Shown here one piece after another: positions 1-8,226 of a stretch of DNA of 64,000 bases; the stretch's first letter is position 1, and each line of letters begins with the position of its first letter. The stretch is taken from positions 2,306,501 through 2,370,500 of the forward strand of contig OX638356.1 of the NCBI GenBank assembly GCA_951813395.1, read 5' to 3'. Both the position numbers and the translations under genes were made by a program. This DNA is from Longimicrobiales bacterium (GTDB lineage Bacteria; Gemmatimonadota; Gemmatimonadetes; Longimicrobiales; Gaopeijiaceae). A model generated the notes under the pieces. It saw nothing but the letters and a program-made list of their open reading frames with translations, was not told where the DNA came from and made no database searches.

Positions 1-1
1 C

Positions 2-994
2 ACAGGCGCGGTTCCCGCCATTCCCCCCATCCCCGGCCTGGAGGAAGCGGACTACTGGACGCACGAGACCGTGTTCGATCAGAACGAACTGCCCCGCTCG
101 ATCGCGATTCTGGGAGGCGGCCCGATCGGACTCGAGTTCGCACAGGTTTTCGCCCGACTGGGGGCCCGCGTTACGGTCCTCGAGATGGCGCCGTCGATTC
201 TGATCCGGGAGGATCCCGATGTTGCCGCCTTCATGCACCGGCTCCTGACCGCCGAGGGCATGGAAATCCGCGTCGGAACCATGGCGACCGCGGTTCGTAC
301 GGAGGGGAGCACCACGGTTGTGGAAACGAGCGAAGGCCCTCCCGTGACCGCGGACCGCCTGTTCGTGGCCACCGGACGCCGGCCCCTGACGGACGGCTTG
401 AACCTGGAGGCCGCCGGGATCCGGACGGACAAGGGCGCAGTGGTCGTGGACTCCCGGCTGCAGACCTCGTCCGGTTCCGCATGGGCGGTGGGCGACGTCA
501 CAGGGGCACTGCAGTTCACGCATGTCGCCGAACAGATGGCCAGGATCGCGCTGCGCAACGCGATCATTCCGGGCAGCACGAAGATCCGCTATGACAGCGT
601 CCCGCGGGTGACCTATACGGACCCCGAGATCGCTCACGTGGGCATGTCCGAGGCGGAGGCGGCCGCGGAGGGCGGAACGACCTATCGATACGAGCTGGAC
701 GACCTGGACCGGGCCATCGTGGACGCCTCGGCGGTGGGATTCGTCAAGGTATCCGCCGACCGCAAGGGCAGAGTGCTCGGAGCCACCATCGTCGCCCACG
801 GCGGCGGCGAATTGATCCTGCCCCTGGTCATGGCCAGGCAACACGGACTGACCCTTGGCCGGATCGCCAACACCATCTTCCCGTACCCCACAATGGTCGA
901 GGGCGTAAAGCGGGCGGCGGGCGAGTACATGCGCTCCCGACTCGATACGACGTCGGGCCGACTGCTCAAGAGAATCATCCAATGGCTCAAATAG
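2..994 (+). CDS. FAD/NAD(P)-dependent oxidoreductase, mercuric-reductase-like family (5' partial)
   Basis: This is the 3' part of a class I pyridine nucleotide-disulfide oxidoreductase. The frame is open from base 2, so the N-terminal FAD motif and any redox cysteine pair lie outside the window. Visible parts are the NAD(P)-binding motif GGGPIGLE, the second FAD motif ending in VGDVTG, and the C-terminal dimerisation domain. The C-terminal active-site stretch reads FPYPTMVEG, which is closer to mercuric reductases than to the HPT of lipoamide dehydrogenase. The C-terminal cysteine pair of true MerA is missing, so mercury reduction is not supported. The stop lies 13 bp inside the next gene. 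Family members recur next to TVP38, DUF547 and TIGR04282/TIGR04283 genes, as here; the substrate is unknown. Confidence 0.88.
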   Translation, partial: TGAVPAIPPIPGLEEADYWTHETVFDQNELPRSIAILGGGPIGLEFAQVFARLGARVTVLEMAPSILIREDPDVAAFMHRLLTAEGMEIRVGTMATAVRTEGSTTVVETSEGPPVTADRLFVATGRRPLTDGLNLEAAGIRTDKGAVVVDSRLQTSSGSAWAVGDVTGALQFTHVAEQMARIALRNAIIPGSTKIRYDSVPRVTYTDPEIAHVGMSEAEAAAEGGTTYRYELDDLDRAIVDASAVGFVKVSADRKGRVLGATIVAHGGGELILPLVMARQHGLTLGRIANTIFPYPTMVEGVKRAAGEYMRSRLDTTSGRLLKRIIQWLK

Positions 995-2583
995 ACGAAA
1001 ACCGCCGGCACGGCGACGGCTCCGACGAATTGACCGGCTCCGGACACGACGGGTCTGTGTCGGGGGAGCCACGGACCGGCGGTCGCACCGGCGCCCTCTT
1101 GAAGCTGGCGGTCCTGGCGCTGCTGTTGATCGGGGGGTACCTGGCGGCGGCCCGGACGCCGCTGGGGGCCTACCTCACGCGGGAGGGCATCGGAGAGGCG
1201 ATCGAGCTGCTGCGGGGGAACCCGTGGGCACCGCTGATCTTCATGGCGACCTACGCGACGGCCACCGCGCTGGCCGTGCCGGGGACAATCCTGACGCTCG
1301 CGGGCGGCGCGCTGTTCGGGTTCTACTGGGGGACGCTATTCAACTACGTGGCCGCCAACATCGGCGCCAACGCCGCATTCGTGCTCGCACGCACCCTCGG
1401 TGGAGACGGCGTGCGACGCCTGATGGGCGACGACTCGGCCGCGCTCAGGAAGCTGGACAGGGTCGTCGGCAAGCATGGGTTTCGCGGAGTGCTCACGCTT
1501 CGCCTCATACCCCTCATCCCCTTCAACGCCCTCAACTTCGGATCGGGACTCGTGCCCCTCAAGTGGCGCACGTACGCGGTCGCGACGCTCGCAGGCATCC
1601 TTCCCGGCACCGCGGTCTACACGTTCTTCGCCGATTCTCTCCTACAGGGCTCCCTGGACGCGTCGAGAGATGCGCTGTTCGGGGTCCTCCTCGCCGGCGG
1701 CCTTCTCCTTCTTCTGAGTTTCCTGCCTGCGATCCTGAAACGCCTGGGAGTCAGGCTGCCGGGGATGTCCGCCGTCGTCGTGCCCCTCGTTGGCCTCTCG
1801 CTTGCGGGACGGCCGGCAAGCGGCCTGCAGGACGCCGCAGTCCCGCAACTTCCCGATCATTCGGACTTTACACGTGTGCTCACCGCAGTCGTCGAGGGGC
1901 CCGTGGTGAACTACTCGCGCCTGGCCGCGGACCCCACCGCGTTGAACCGCTACCTCGCCGCGCTGGCATCTACCGATCCATCTGCGCTCGACGCCGCCAA
2001 CGAGGAGGACCGGCTCGCCTTCTGGATCAACGCCTACAACGCCTGCATGCTCAAGCGCGTGACCGAGCACTACCCGATCCGCAGGGCAGGAGGCCTTCTG
2101 GGGTTGAGGAACGCGGCCGCCGGCCGACCGGAGAACTCGGTGTGGCAGATCGCCGACGTCTTTGCCGGGACGCATTGCCTCGTCGCCGGCGCCGACCGCT
2201 CCCAGGACGAGATCGAACACGAGATCATTCGTCCCATGGGCGATCCCCGCATCCACCTCGCGATCAACTGCGCCGCGCTGAGTTGTCCGCCCCTCATCTC
2301 CCGGGCCTACCTGGGAGACACGCTGGACCGGCAACTGGACGAGAGGGTGGTCGCCTTCCTCCGCGACCCCGTCCACTTCGAGGTGTCGGTCACCGATGGC
2401 GCCCCGACCGTGAGAATCAACAGGGTCTTCGATTGGTTCAACGAAGACTTCGGGGGTCACGAAGGCATTCTCGCGTTCCTCGCCGAGTACCTCGACGGGG
2501 CCGACCGGGATGCGGTCGCCGATCCCGAGGCCGGACTGGTCTTCTTCGACTACGACTGGACCCTGAACGACGCGCCGCATTGA
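982..2583 (+). CDS. TVP38/TMEM64 (VTT) membrane domain fused to DUF547 domain
   Basis: A 533-residue two-domain protein. Residues about 30-255 are a polytopic VTT (TVP38/TMEM64, DedA-related) domain, with the typical G-LFGF-G segment near residue 110 and a conserved block ending in NFGSG near residue 185. Residues about 290-530 are a DUF547 domain, recognised by AFWINAYNAC, HLAINCAALSCPPL and FDWFNEDFGG. Between them, from about residue 262, a hydrophobic stretch ending in LAGRPASG looks like the old signal peptide of a once separate DUF547 protein, so the fusion joins two exported or membrane proteins. The start overlaps the upstream oxidoreductase, and the stop shares one base with the next ATG. 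VTT proteins are linked to membrane lipid handling; the DUF547 function is unknown. Confidence 0.9.
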   Translation: MAQIDENRRHGDGSDELTGSGHDGSVSGEPRTGGRTGALLKLAVLALLLIGGYLAAARTPLGAYLTREGIGEAIELLRGNPWAPLIFMATYATATALAVPGTILTLAGGALFGFYWGTLFNYVAANIGANAAFVLARTLGGDGVRRLMGDDSAALRKLDRVVGKHGFRGVLTLRLIPLIPFNALNFGSGLVPLKWRTYAVATLAGILPGTAVYTFFADSLLQGSLDASRDALFGVLLAGGLLLLLSFLPAILKRLGVRLPGMSAVVVPLVGLSLAGRPASGLQDAAVPQLPDHSDFTRVLTAVVEGPVVNYSRLAADPTALNRYLAALASTDPSALDAANEEDRLAFWINAYNACMLKRVTEHYPIRRAGGLLGLRNAAAGRPENSVWQIADVFAGTHCLVAGADRSQDEIEHEIIRPMGDPRIHLAINCAALSCPPLISRAYLGDTLDRQLDERVVAFLRDPVHFEVSVTDGAPTVRINRVFDWFNEDFGGHEGILAFLAEYLDGADRDAVADPEAGLVFFDYDWTLNDAPH

Positions 2584-4007
2584 TGGTTCCGCAGGGGTCG
2601 CGCAACCCGCCGCGTACACACCGCGGCGCGGAAAGGGGCACGGCCGCCCTCGGTATCGTCATCCCCGCGCTGGACGAAGAGGAAGCGCTGCCTCCCCTTC
2701 TTGAGGATCTTGCCCGCCTGCCCATCGATGGTCGGATCCTGGTGGTGGACGGCGGGTCGCGGGACGGGACCGTCGCCGCGGCAAGAACCGGCGGAGCCGA
2801 GGTCATGAGGAGCCGCTGCGGCCGGGCGCGGCAGATGAACGCCGGCGCAACCCTTCTTGCAACGCGGTGGATTCTGTTTCTGCACGCCGACTCCCGGCTC
2901 GACGATTCCGCCTTGCACTCGATTGCGCACCACGTCCAGCGGGACGGTCCCGAGGCCGGGTACTTCGGCCTGGCCATTGCGCACGAGCACTTCTACTACA
3001 GGCTGATCGAAGGCGGACAGAGGATTCGGGAACGACTGTGCGGTCTTGTGTACGGAGACCAGGGCCTGCTGATCCGGCGCGACCGGTTCGCCGGTGTCGG
3101 CGGCTACCCCGACGAACCGATCATGGAGGATGTCATCCTGAACCGGCGATTGCTGAAAGGGGAACAGCTCGTGCCCCTCGCCGGGAAGTTGACCACCAGC
3201 CCCCGGCGCTATGAAGAGGAGGGCCGTATCAGGGCGCTGCTTCGCAACATGCGTACGATCACCGGCTTCCTGTCGGGGACGGACCCCTCCAGCCTTGCCC
3301 GCGGGTACCGCCCACGGAGAGCACGCCGCCCCGATGCGCCGGAGGCCGGCCTGGACGCGGATCCGGACAGAACCACGCTGCTCGTCTTCGCCAAGGCGCC
3401 CCGGCCGGGCACGGTCAAGACGCGGCTGGCACACACCGTCGGGGAGGAGCAGGCGACCGGGCTGTATCGCCGCATGGGCCGCCTGATCGTCGCCAACGTG
3501 CGGCCCGCACCGGCCCGGGTGGTCGTCTGCTACGATCCGCCGGACAGCGAAGCGGAAATCCGGGACTGGCTCGGCCCGTCGCTTCACCGGTGCTGGCCCC
3601 AGGGAGGCGGCGACCTGGGCGCCAGGATGTCCCGCATGGTGGAGCGCGCCTTCCCGCACGCGGATCGGGTGTTAGTCATCGGCACCGACACCCCCTCCGT
3701 CGACGCGGGCACGGTGGCGCGGGCCGTCGCTGCCCTCGACACGGCCGACGTGGTCATCGGCCCGGCGCTGGACGGCGGGTACTACCTGCTGGGCCTGCGA
3801 AGGCCGCACCCGGCCCTTTTTGCCGGGATTCGCTGGAGCACCGCCTCCGTCCTCGCGGAAACCGTGGAGCGGATCGAACGGCTTGGGCTGTCGGCAACCT
3901 GGCTGGAGGTGGAAAAGGACATTGACACCGCTGAGGACCTGACCCCGGAGGTCAAGCGATGGCTGGAGCCGGATGAGCCCGAGACAATATCTCGCGCATC
4001 ACTTTAG
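2583..4007 (+). CDS. Bifunctional glycosyltransferase-type protein (TIGR04283 family 2 domain + TIGR04282 domain)
   Basis: A 474-residue fusion. Residues about 20-245 are a GT-A family 2 glycosyltransferase of the TIGR04283 kind, with IVIPALDEEEALPP at the start and the metal-binding region FLHADSRL. Residues about 260-465 are a TIGR04282-type, cofC-related nucleotidyl/glycosyltransferase domain, with VFAKAPRPGTVKTRLA, IGTDTPSVD and ALDGGYYLLGL. These two families usually sit in adjacent genes in arsenosugar-type clusters with a radical SAM ArsS protein. None is visible here, but the cluster is cut at the window start. The start was taken at the ATG in the TGATG overlap with the VTT-DUF547 gene; the open frame continues far upstream as a shadow of that gene. 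The 3' end overlaps the convergent gene by 9 bp. Confidence 0.88.
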   Translation: MVPQGSRNPPRTHRGAERGTAALGIVIPALDEEEALPPLLEDLARLPIDGRILVVDGGSRDGTVAAARTGGAEVMRSRCGRARQMNAGATLLATRWILFLHADSRLDDSALHSIAHHVQRDGPEAGYFGLAIAHEHFYYRLIEGGQRIRERLCGLVYGDQGLLIRRDRFAGVGGYPDEPIMEDVILNRRLLKGEQLVPLAGKLTTSPRRYEEEGRIRALLRNMRTITGFLSGTDPSSLARGYRPRRARRPDAPEAGLDADPDRTTLLVFAKAPRPGTVKTRLAHTVGEEQATGLYRRMGRLIVANVRPAPARVVVCYDPPDSEAEIRDWLGPSLHRCWPQGGGDLGARMSRMVERAFPHADRVLVIGTDTPSVDAGTVARAVAALDTADVVIGPALDGGYYLLGLRRPHPALFAGIRWSTASVLAETVERIERLGLSATWLEVEKDIDTAEDLTPEVKRWLEPDEPETISRASL

Positions 4008-5420
4008 TTCGTTCTCATAACGTGTCCACAAACCTGGTCTTACGGGCACATACAGAAAGTCGAACGGCGGTGCGGCCCCGCGATCCGCGAAGATTGGGAC
4101 CCCATCCTGTCGCCCCACGCGCTCGAGTTCTCCACAGTCCGCCCGCGCCGGGGTTCCGCGTCTCGCGTAGCTGCGGCCGGCGAATTCGATGGCTTCTGCG
4201 TCGTCAAACCAGTCGCGTCCCTCCGCGTAGCTGCCGGCGAGGACCACCCCCGGTCCCAGCGCATCCAACGATACACGGCCGGGCCCGACCAGCGTATCCC
4301 CGGCCTCGGTGACCCACACCTGGACGTTGTCACCCGTAGGCAGGCACAGGGTCACCGGCGTGCCGGCGGTGACGGGCAGCTCCATCGAGCGCTCGACGAT
4401 CACCGTATCCGGGGGCGGTGCGGGAAGCGTGACCGTGTCGGCCGGAGCATCGGGCCGGCGGCGGCAAAGCCCGAGTTCTCCGGCGCAGACGGCAATTGAG
4501 CCCGCAAGACCGAACTTCCTTGACCGGAACCCGGAAGACCCGTCGTGATTCATCCCGAGCGAGAACGCGCCCGCCTGGATTCCTCCGAAGTCGAATCGCA
4601 CGCCGGCATTTGCGTCAAAACCGTTGAACTCCGCCATGAGGCTCATACGGGCGGCCGCTCCGAGAGTCAGGTGAAGCGCGGATCCGGCGAACAGCCCTCC
4701 GGTGGTGGCCTCACGATAGAAATCGAGGTCGCTTCCCGCCGAGAAGAGTCCCCCGCCCCATCCCGCACTCAGGGTCATGCTGTACTCGAGGGGCACCGCG
4801 TCGAGGCCGGGAAGCTCCGCAGTGGCCACGACGTACGGACTCAGGTTGCCGCGGAACTCCCGCAGCCCGGGGGGATCGCCCGTCACGCGCGCATCCGGGT
4901 AGCCAAGCCTGTTGGGCTGGAATCCGGCACGCTCAGGGTCGCCGAAGGACGGTGACGTGACGTAGCGCGTGCCCACCGCCAGGTGGAGACGCTCCAGCGA
5001 ACGCGGCAGCAGAGACAGACGGCCGAAACCGCCGACCAGAGTCCCCCCATCACGGGGTTCCGCAAAGTGCTGAAGCGTAGCGCCCGCCTCCAGGCGGTCG
5101 AAGAGCCCGATTGCCACTGAGCCGTCCGACAGCCACTGCGTCCCCTTCCCCCCGCCGTCGCGCCCTCCGCCCGGCCGAATGGAGCCGCGGGTCCAGCGCC
5201 CCGAAAGGCCGAACCCCGAGTAGGTCGCCGTGACCGTCAGGTGCGGCAGTACGGTCGCAACCGGGACATCGAGAAGCCCGGATCCGTAGCGAAGCGTGGC
5301 TGACACCCTGTCCTGCTGAGCCGTTCCAGGGCGGACGCACAGGGCGAGAAGGACGAGGGCGGAAACACCGTTCCGGAAACCGGCACCGCAGCATTCCTGC
5401 CGGTGCCTACCCGCCGCCAT
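3999..5420 (-). CDS. Exported outer-membrane-type protein of unknown function
   Basis: A 473-residue protein with a likely signal peptide (ALVLLALCV, possible cleavage after GTAQ). From about residue 40 to 300 it is rich in alternating Tyr/Phe/Gly/Ser stretches, as in a YjbH-like or other outer-membrane beta-barrel. A Pro-rich linker (LPAPPPDTV) at about 315 leads to a C-terminal domain of about 150 residues with two cysteines. No family is recognised with confidence. The start overlaps the end of the ccmD-like gene by 14 bp, so it is probably the last gene of the cytochrome c maturation operon. That suggests, but does not prove, a role in envelope biogenesis. The 3' end overlaps the convergent glycosyltransferase gene by 9 bp. 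Confidence 0.75.
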   Translation of the reverse strand: MAAGRHRQECCGAGFRNGVSALVLLALCVRPGTAQQDRVSATLRYGSGLLDVPVATVLPHLTVTATYSGFGLSGRWTRGSIRPGGGRDGGGKGTQWLSDGSVAIGLFDRLEAGATLQHFAEPRDGGTLVGGFGRLSLLPRSLERLHLAVGTRYVTSPSFGDPERAGFQPNRLGYPDARVTGDPPGLREFRGNLSPYVVATAELPGLDAVPLEYSMTLSAGWGGGLFSAGSDLDFYREATTGGLFAGSALHLTLGAAARMSLMAEFNGFDANAGVRFDFGGIQAGAFSLGMNHDGSSGFRSRKFGLAGSIAVCAGELGLCRRRPDAPADTVTLPAPPPDTVIVERSMELPVTAGTPVTLCLPTGDNVQVWVTEAGDTLVGPGRVSLDALGPGVVLAGSYAEGRDWFDDAEAIEFAGRSYARRGTPARADCGELERVGRQDGVPIFADRGAAPPFDFLYVPVRPGLWTRYENELK

Positions 5421-5637
5421 CGGTCGCCGGACCAGCGGACTCGCGGGCCGCCAGGCGCTTCATCCTCCGCGCGATCATCCACACCCACAGCGCGATCAGA
5501 ACCCAGGTGACCCCGTAGGCCAGGAAGACGTGGACGTAGGGACGGAGCGCCCCGCGTCCGGCCTCTGTGGCCTGCGCGACCAGGGCCGCCGGAACCGCCG
5601 CCGAGCACAACAGCGCCGTACAGCTTCGAATAATCAT
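5407..5637 (-). CDS. ccmD: CcmD-like small membrane protein
   Basis: A 76-residue protein with a hydrophobic N-terminus (about residues 6-21, probably a signal peptide) and a transmembrane helix at about 37-56 (FLAYGVTWVLIALWVWMIAR), followed by a basic cytosolic tail. CcmD is the small protein that helps release haem-loaded CcmE from the CcmABC complex. The call rests on topology, the Tyr before the helix and position right after ccmC; sequence conservation is low in this family. The start ATG overlaps the ccmC stop (ATGA). It is longer than the proteobacterial CcmD because of the extra N-terminal hydrophobic segment, which is common in the broader CcmD family of other phyla. Confidence 0.75.
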   Translation of the reverse strand: MIIRSCTALLCSAAVPAALVAQATEAGRGALRPYVHVFLAYGVTWVLIALWVWMIARRMKRLAARESAGPATDGGG

Positions 5638-6338
5638 GAGACTCCTCCAGCGAGTGCAGCGTCCTCGACCCGCGCCTGGCGCCTGCCAACAAGTTCGATC
5701 GAGTATCGAAGCGCGAACAGCCCGAGAAAGAGCAGCGTGAAACCGGCCAGCGAAACCAGAAGGGTGGTCAGCATATCGGGGTGCAGAGTGGGCCCCTCGG
5801 GCTTGATCACGACCGGCCCGGGATGCAGCGATCTGAACCAGGAGACGCTGACATGGATCAACGGAATGTTCAGGGACCCGACGATCGCGACCACCGCGGC
5901 GAAGCGCTTCCCCCGTCGCGGGTCGGCCACGGAGCCCCTGATCAGGAAATACCCCAGATAGGTGAACCACAGCAGCAGCGTCAGCGTCAGCCGTGGCTCC
6001 CAGGTCCAGTAGGTGCCCCATGCGATTCGGCCCCACAGGGGACCCGAAATGAGCATGATGGCTCCATAGATCAGTCCGCCTTCGGCCGCGGCGACAGCGG
6101 CCGCGTCGGCCCTTTCGTCCTCGAGCCAGAGGTACGCGGCGCTTGCCAGAGCCACGATCCCGAATGCCAGGAACGTTGTCCAGGCGGCTGGCACGTGCAC
6201 GTAGAAGATCCGCTGCACGACGCCCTGGGCCGCTTCCGTCGGGACCCAGAAGGCAACCATCCAGTGGACCAGCAGAATGGCGGCGATCCCCGCCCACGCG
6301 AGCAGCAGGCCCGTGGTCCGCACCCTTGTCGACCCCAT
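5634..6338 (-). CDS. ccmC: Haem exporter/handling protein CcmC
   Basis: A 234-residue protein with about six transmembrane helices and the haem-handling signature of CcmC: the tryptophan-rich motif WGTYWTWEPRLT flanked by conserved histidines (VHVPAAW before it, IHVSVSW after it). CcmC places haem on CcmE at the periplasmic face. The start chosen is the ATG at 6338, with AGGAG a few bases upstream; a longer frame reading into the ccmB gene has no site. It lies 11 bp after ccmB and overlaps the ccmD-like gene by 4 bp. The motif has Glu-Pro where proteobacterial CcmC has Asp-Ala, a difference I take to be lineage-specific. Confidence 0.93.
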   Translation of the reverse strand: MGSTRVRTTGLLLAWAGIAAILLVHWMVAFWVPTEAAQGVVQRIFYVHVPAAWTTFLAFGIVALASAAYLWLEDERADAAAVAAAEGGLIYGAIMLISGPLWGRIAWGTYWTWEPRLTLTLLLWFTYLGYFLIRGSVADPRRGKRFAAVVAIVGSLNIPLIHVSVSWFRSLHPGPVVIKPEGPTLHPDMLTTLLVSLAGFTLLFLGLFALRYSIELVGRRQARVEDAALAGGVS

Positions 6339-6349
6339 CGGAAGAACTC

Positions 6350-7030
6350 CTATTCGTCGGTTACGTGGTGAAAGAGGACGGCCCCGACGGCCACCGAGCC
6401 GATCGCGAACGCCCAAAGCAGGCGAGCCAGCCCCGAAATCTCATCCCAGGGCAACGCCATGAAGACCCGCGCCGAGGCCGTGGCCCCGAAGAACATCACG
6501 GGAGCGAGCAGCGGGAAGGTGAGCACCGGCAGCAGCGAGTCGCCCAGGTTGCTGTGGCGCGACATCCGCCCGAAGAAGGTTGCGGTCGCCGACAAACCGA
6601 TCGTGCCCGGCAGGAAGATGGCCGCGTGTGCCGCCAGGGAGCCCCAGGTGCGCACGCCGAGAAAGCTGGTGAGAGCAACGAACGACAGGGCCGTGATCAG
6701 CCAGGTCAGCGTGAGGTTCGCCACGGTCTTGCCGATGAAAACCGCCCTTCTGGAGACCGGCGTGAGGAGGACGTGGCGGAATGCGCCGTCCTCTTCCTCC
6801 ATGTCGAATATCCGTCCGGCACCGGCCGTCGAGGCGAAGAGGACCGTGAGCCAGGTGAGACTTGCGACCACCGCGCGGCCGGGGACCTGGCTCTTGTCGA
6901 GCGCAAAGCCGAAGAGGAAGCCGGCAAGAACGACGAACGCGATCATGGAAAGCAGCCTGCCCCCGGCGCGGAACTCGAGACTCAGATCCTTGCGCGCGAT
7001 CAGCCAGCTCCAGCGCAGTTCCCTCATCAC
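6350..7030 (-). CDS. ccmB: Haem exporter protein CcmB
   Basis: A 226-residue protein with six hydrophobic helices, matching the usual CcmB length of about 220. It begins with RELRWSWLIARKDLSLEFR, typical of the family, and has the cytosolic segment FDMEEEDGAFRHVLLTPVSR. CcmB is the membrane subunit of the CcmAB ATPase, which drives release of haem-CcmE from CcmC. The start may be GTG at 7030 or the adjacent ATG at 7027; both overlap the ccmA stop, so translation is coupled. Confidence 0.93.
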   Translation of the reverse strand: MMRELRWSWLIARKDLSLEFRAGGRLLSMIAFVVLAGFLFGFALDKSQVPGRAVVASLTWLTVLFASTAGAGRIFDMEEEDGAFRHVLLTPVSRRAVFIGKTVANLTLTWLITALSFVALTSFLGVRTWGSLAAHAAIFLPGTIGLSATATFFGRMSRHSNLGDSLLPVLTFPLLAPVMFFGATASARVFMALPWDEISGLARLLWAFAIGSVAVGAVLFHHVTDE

Positions 7031-7731
7031 GGATCAGGCGCTCCCGCAGTGAAGTGGTCCAGAATCTCCGCGGCCTCATCCTCGGCCGCCTCGCCGTCAA
7101 GGACCTTGCGGCCGCGGCGCAGCACGACGACCCGATCCGCGAGCCTGAGACCGCGGCGCAGATCATGTGTCACGAGGACGACGGCCACACCGTCATTCCG
7201 GCGAGCCACCAGCGCCCGCTCCAGACCTGCCGCACCCTCCGGATCCAGTCCGGAGAACGGCTCGTCGAGGAAGAGGAACTCGGGGTCGTGCAGAAGCGAT
7301 CTGGCCAGCGCGACCCTCTGGCGCTGGCCGCGCGAGAGTGCCTCGATGCGCCGCCCGGCCAGTCCTCTTGCGCCCACGGCATCGAGGGTCGCCGTCAGCT
7401 TGCGGCCGCTCCGCGCAAGGCCGTGAAGAGCGGCAAAGAACCTGAGATTCTCCATCGCCGTGAGCTTCTCGTAGAGACCCGTTCGGTGGGATACCAGCCC
7501 GATCCGCGCGCGCCACGCCGCGTCAGAGCCCGACACCCGGGACCCGTTCAGTGTCACCTCGCCGCGGTCGGGCCGGCGCTCCCCGCTCAGGACCCTGAGG
7601 AGCGTCGTCTTCCCCGCCCCGTTGGGGCCGACGATCGCGACGATTTCCCCGCCGGCCGCGTGCAGATCGATTCCCGCAAGCGCGCGCACCGGGCCGTAGT
7701 CGCACACGATGCGCCGCCCTTCGAGGGTCAA
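7027..7731 (-). CDS. ccmA: Haem exporter ATP-binding protein CcmA (TTG start)
   Basis: A 234-residue ABC ATPase with Walker A GPNGAGKT, the signature LSRGQRQRVALARSLL, Walker B EFLFLDEPFSGLDP and the switch histidine in VLVTHD. It is the energising subunit of CcmAB. I place the start at TTG 7731, whose TTGA overlaps the stop of the upstream zinc-ribbon gene; GGAGG lies 7 bases before it. The open frame extends further upstream, but that part codes for Arg-rich shadow sequence of the neighbouring gene. The length then matches ordinary CcmA proteins. Confidence 0.92.
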   Translation of the reverse strand: MTLEGRRIVCDYGPVRALAGIDLHAAGGEIVAIVGPNGAGKTTLLRVLSGERRPDRGEVTLNGSRVSGSDAAWRARIGLVSHRTGLYEKLTAMENLRFFAALHGLARSGRKLTATLDAVGARGLAGRRIEALSRGQRQRVALARSLLHDPEFLFLDEPFSGLDPEGAAGLERALVARRNDGVAVVLVTHDLRRGLRLADRVVVLRRGRKVLDGEAAEDEAAEILDHFTAGAPDP

Positions 7732-8204
7732 GAGGCGCCTCCGTCGGAAGAGGCGTCGCCAGGGCCGGGCCCGGTGGCCAGCCGCTCGCCGCAGTGCCCG
7801 CAATACCTTGCGCCGATGATGTTGACCTGGTCGCACGAGGCGCACTGCATGCCCGCCCGTATCGCCTGCCTGATCTGGGCGATTTCGTCTTCCAGCTGGC
7901 GCGCGGCCCGGGCCGCCTCGGTCTCCTCGCCCTCGCCGGCATCCAGCCCTGACCCCAGGTGCACGAGCGCTTCGCGAGACAATTCGAGTTTCAGGCCTTC
8001 GTAGTCGTCCTCGTCGAGCTTGCCGGTCGCGCGGTCGTATTCGAGGTCCCGAAGCGCCGTCAGCGCCACCCGCCTGCGCGCAGCGCCTTCGTCGAAGTCG
8101 TCGTCACCCCCGTATAGCGCCGCGCCTCTCCTGGAAAAGACGGGTTCGAGGATGAAGAGCGCCACACCGGCGGCCAGGAGCACTCCGCCGATCAGAGCCG
8201 TCAC
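7728..8204 (-). CDS. CcmI-like membrane protein with C-terminal zinc ribbon
   Basis: A 158-residue protein. It has one N-terminal transmembrane helix (residues 2-20), then an acidic helical region (about 35-110) resembling the start of CcmI (LRDLEYDRATGKLDEDDYEGLK), and a C-terminal zinc ribbon, CASC followed by CGHC at about 121-139. CcmI-type proteins present apocytochrome to the haem lyase. The TPR part of proteobacterial CcmI is missing and replaced by the ribbon. The GTG start is preceded by GGCGGAAG. It sits between ccmF and ccmA in the same operon, with 22 bp after ccmF and a 4-bp overlap with ccmA. The call as a CcmI analogue is inference from position and the short helical motif. Confidence 0.78.
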   Translation of the reverse strand: MTALIGGVLLAAGVALFILEPVFSRRGAALYGGDDDFDEGAARRRVALTALRDLEYDRATGKLDEDDYEGLKLELSREALVHLGSGLDAGEGEETEAARAARQLEDEIAQIRQAIRAGMQCASCDQVNIIGARYCGHCGERLATGPGPGDASSDGGAS

Positions 8205-8226
8205 GGCACTTCCGCCATCGGGAAGC

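Noticed and set aside
2-994. True mercuric reductase
   Set aside because: The C-terminal vicinal cysteines are absent and no merR, merT or merP gene is adjacent; only the FPYPTMVEG stretch resembles MerA.
1224-2582. N-terminal extension of the bifunctional glycosyltransferase frame
   Set aside because: It is an Arg-rich shadow of the VTT-DUF547 gene; the ATG at 2583 gives the expected domain start.
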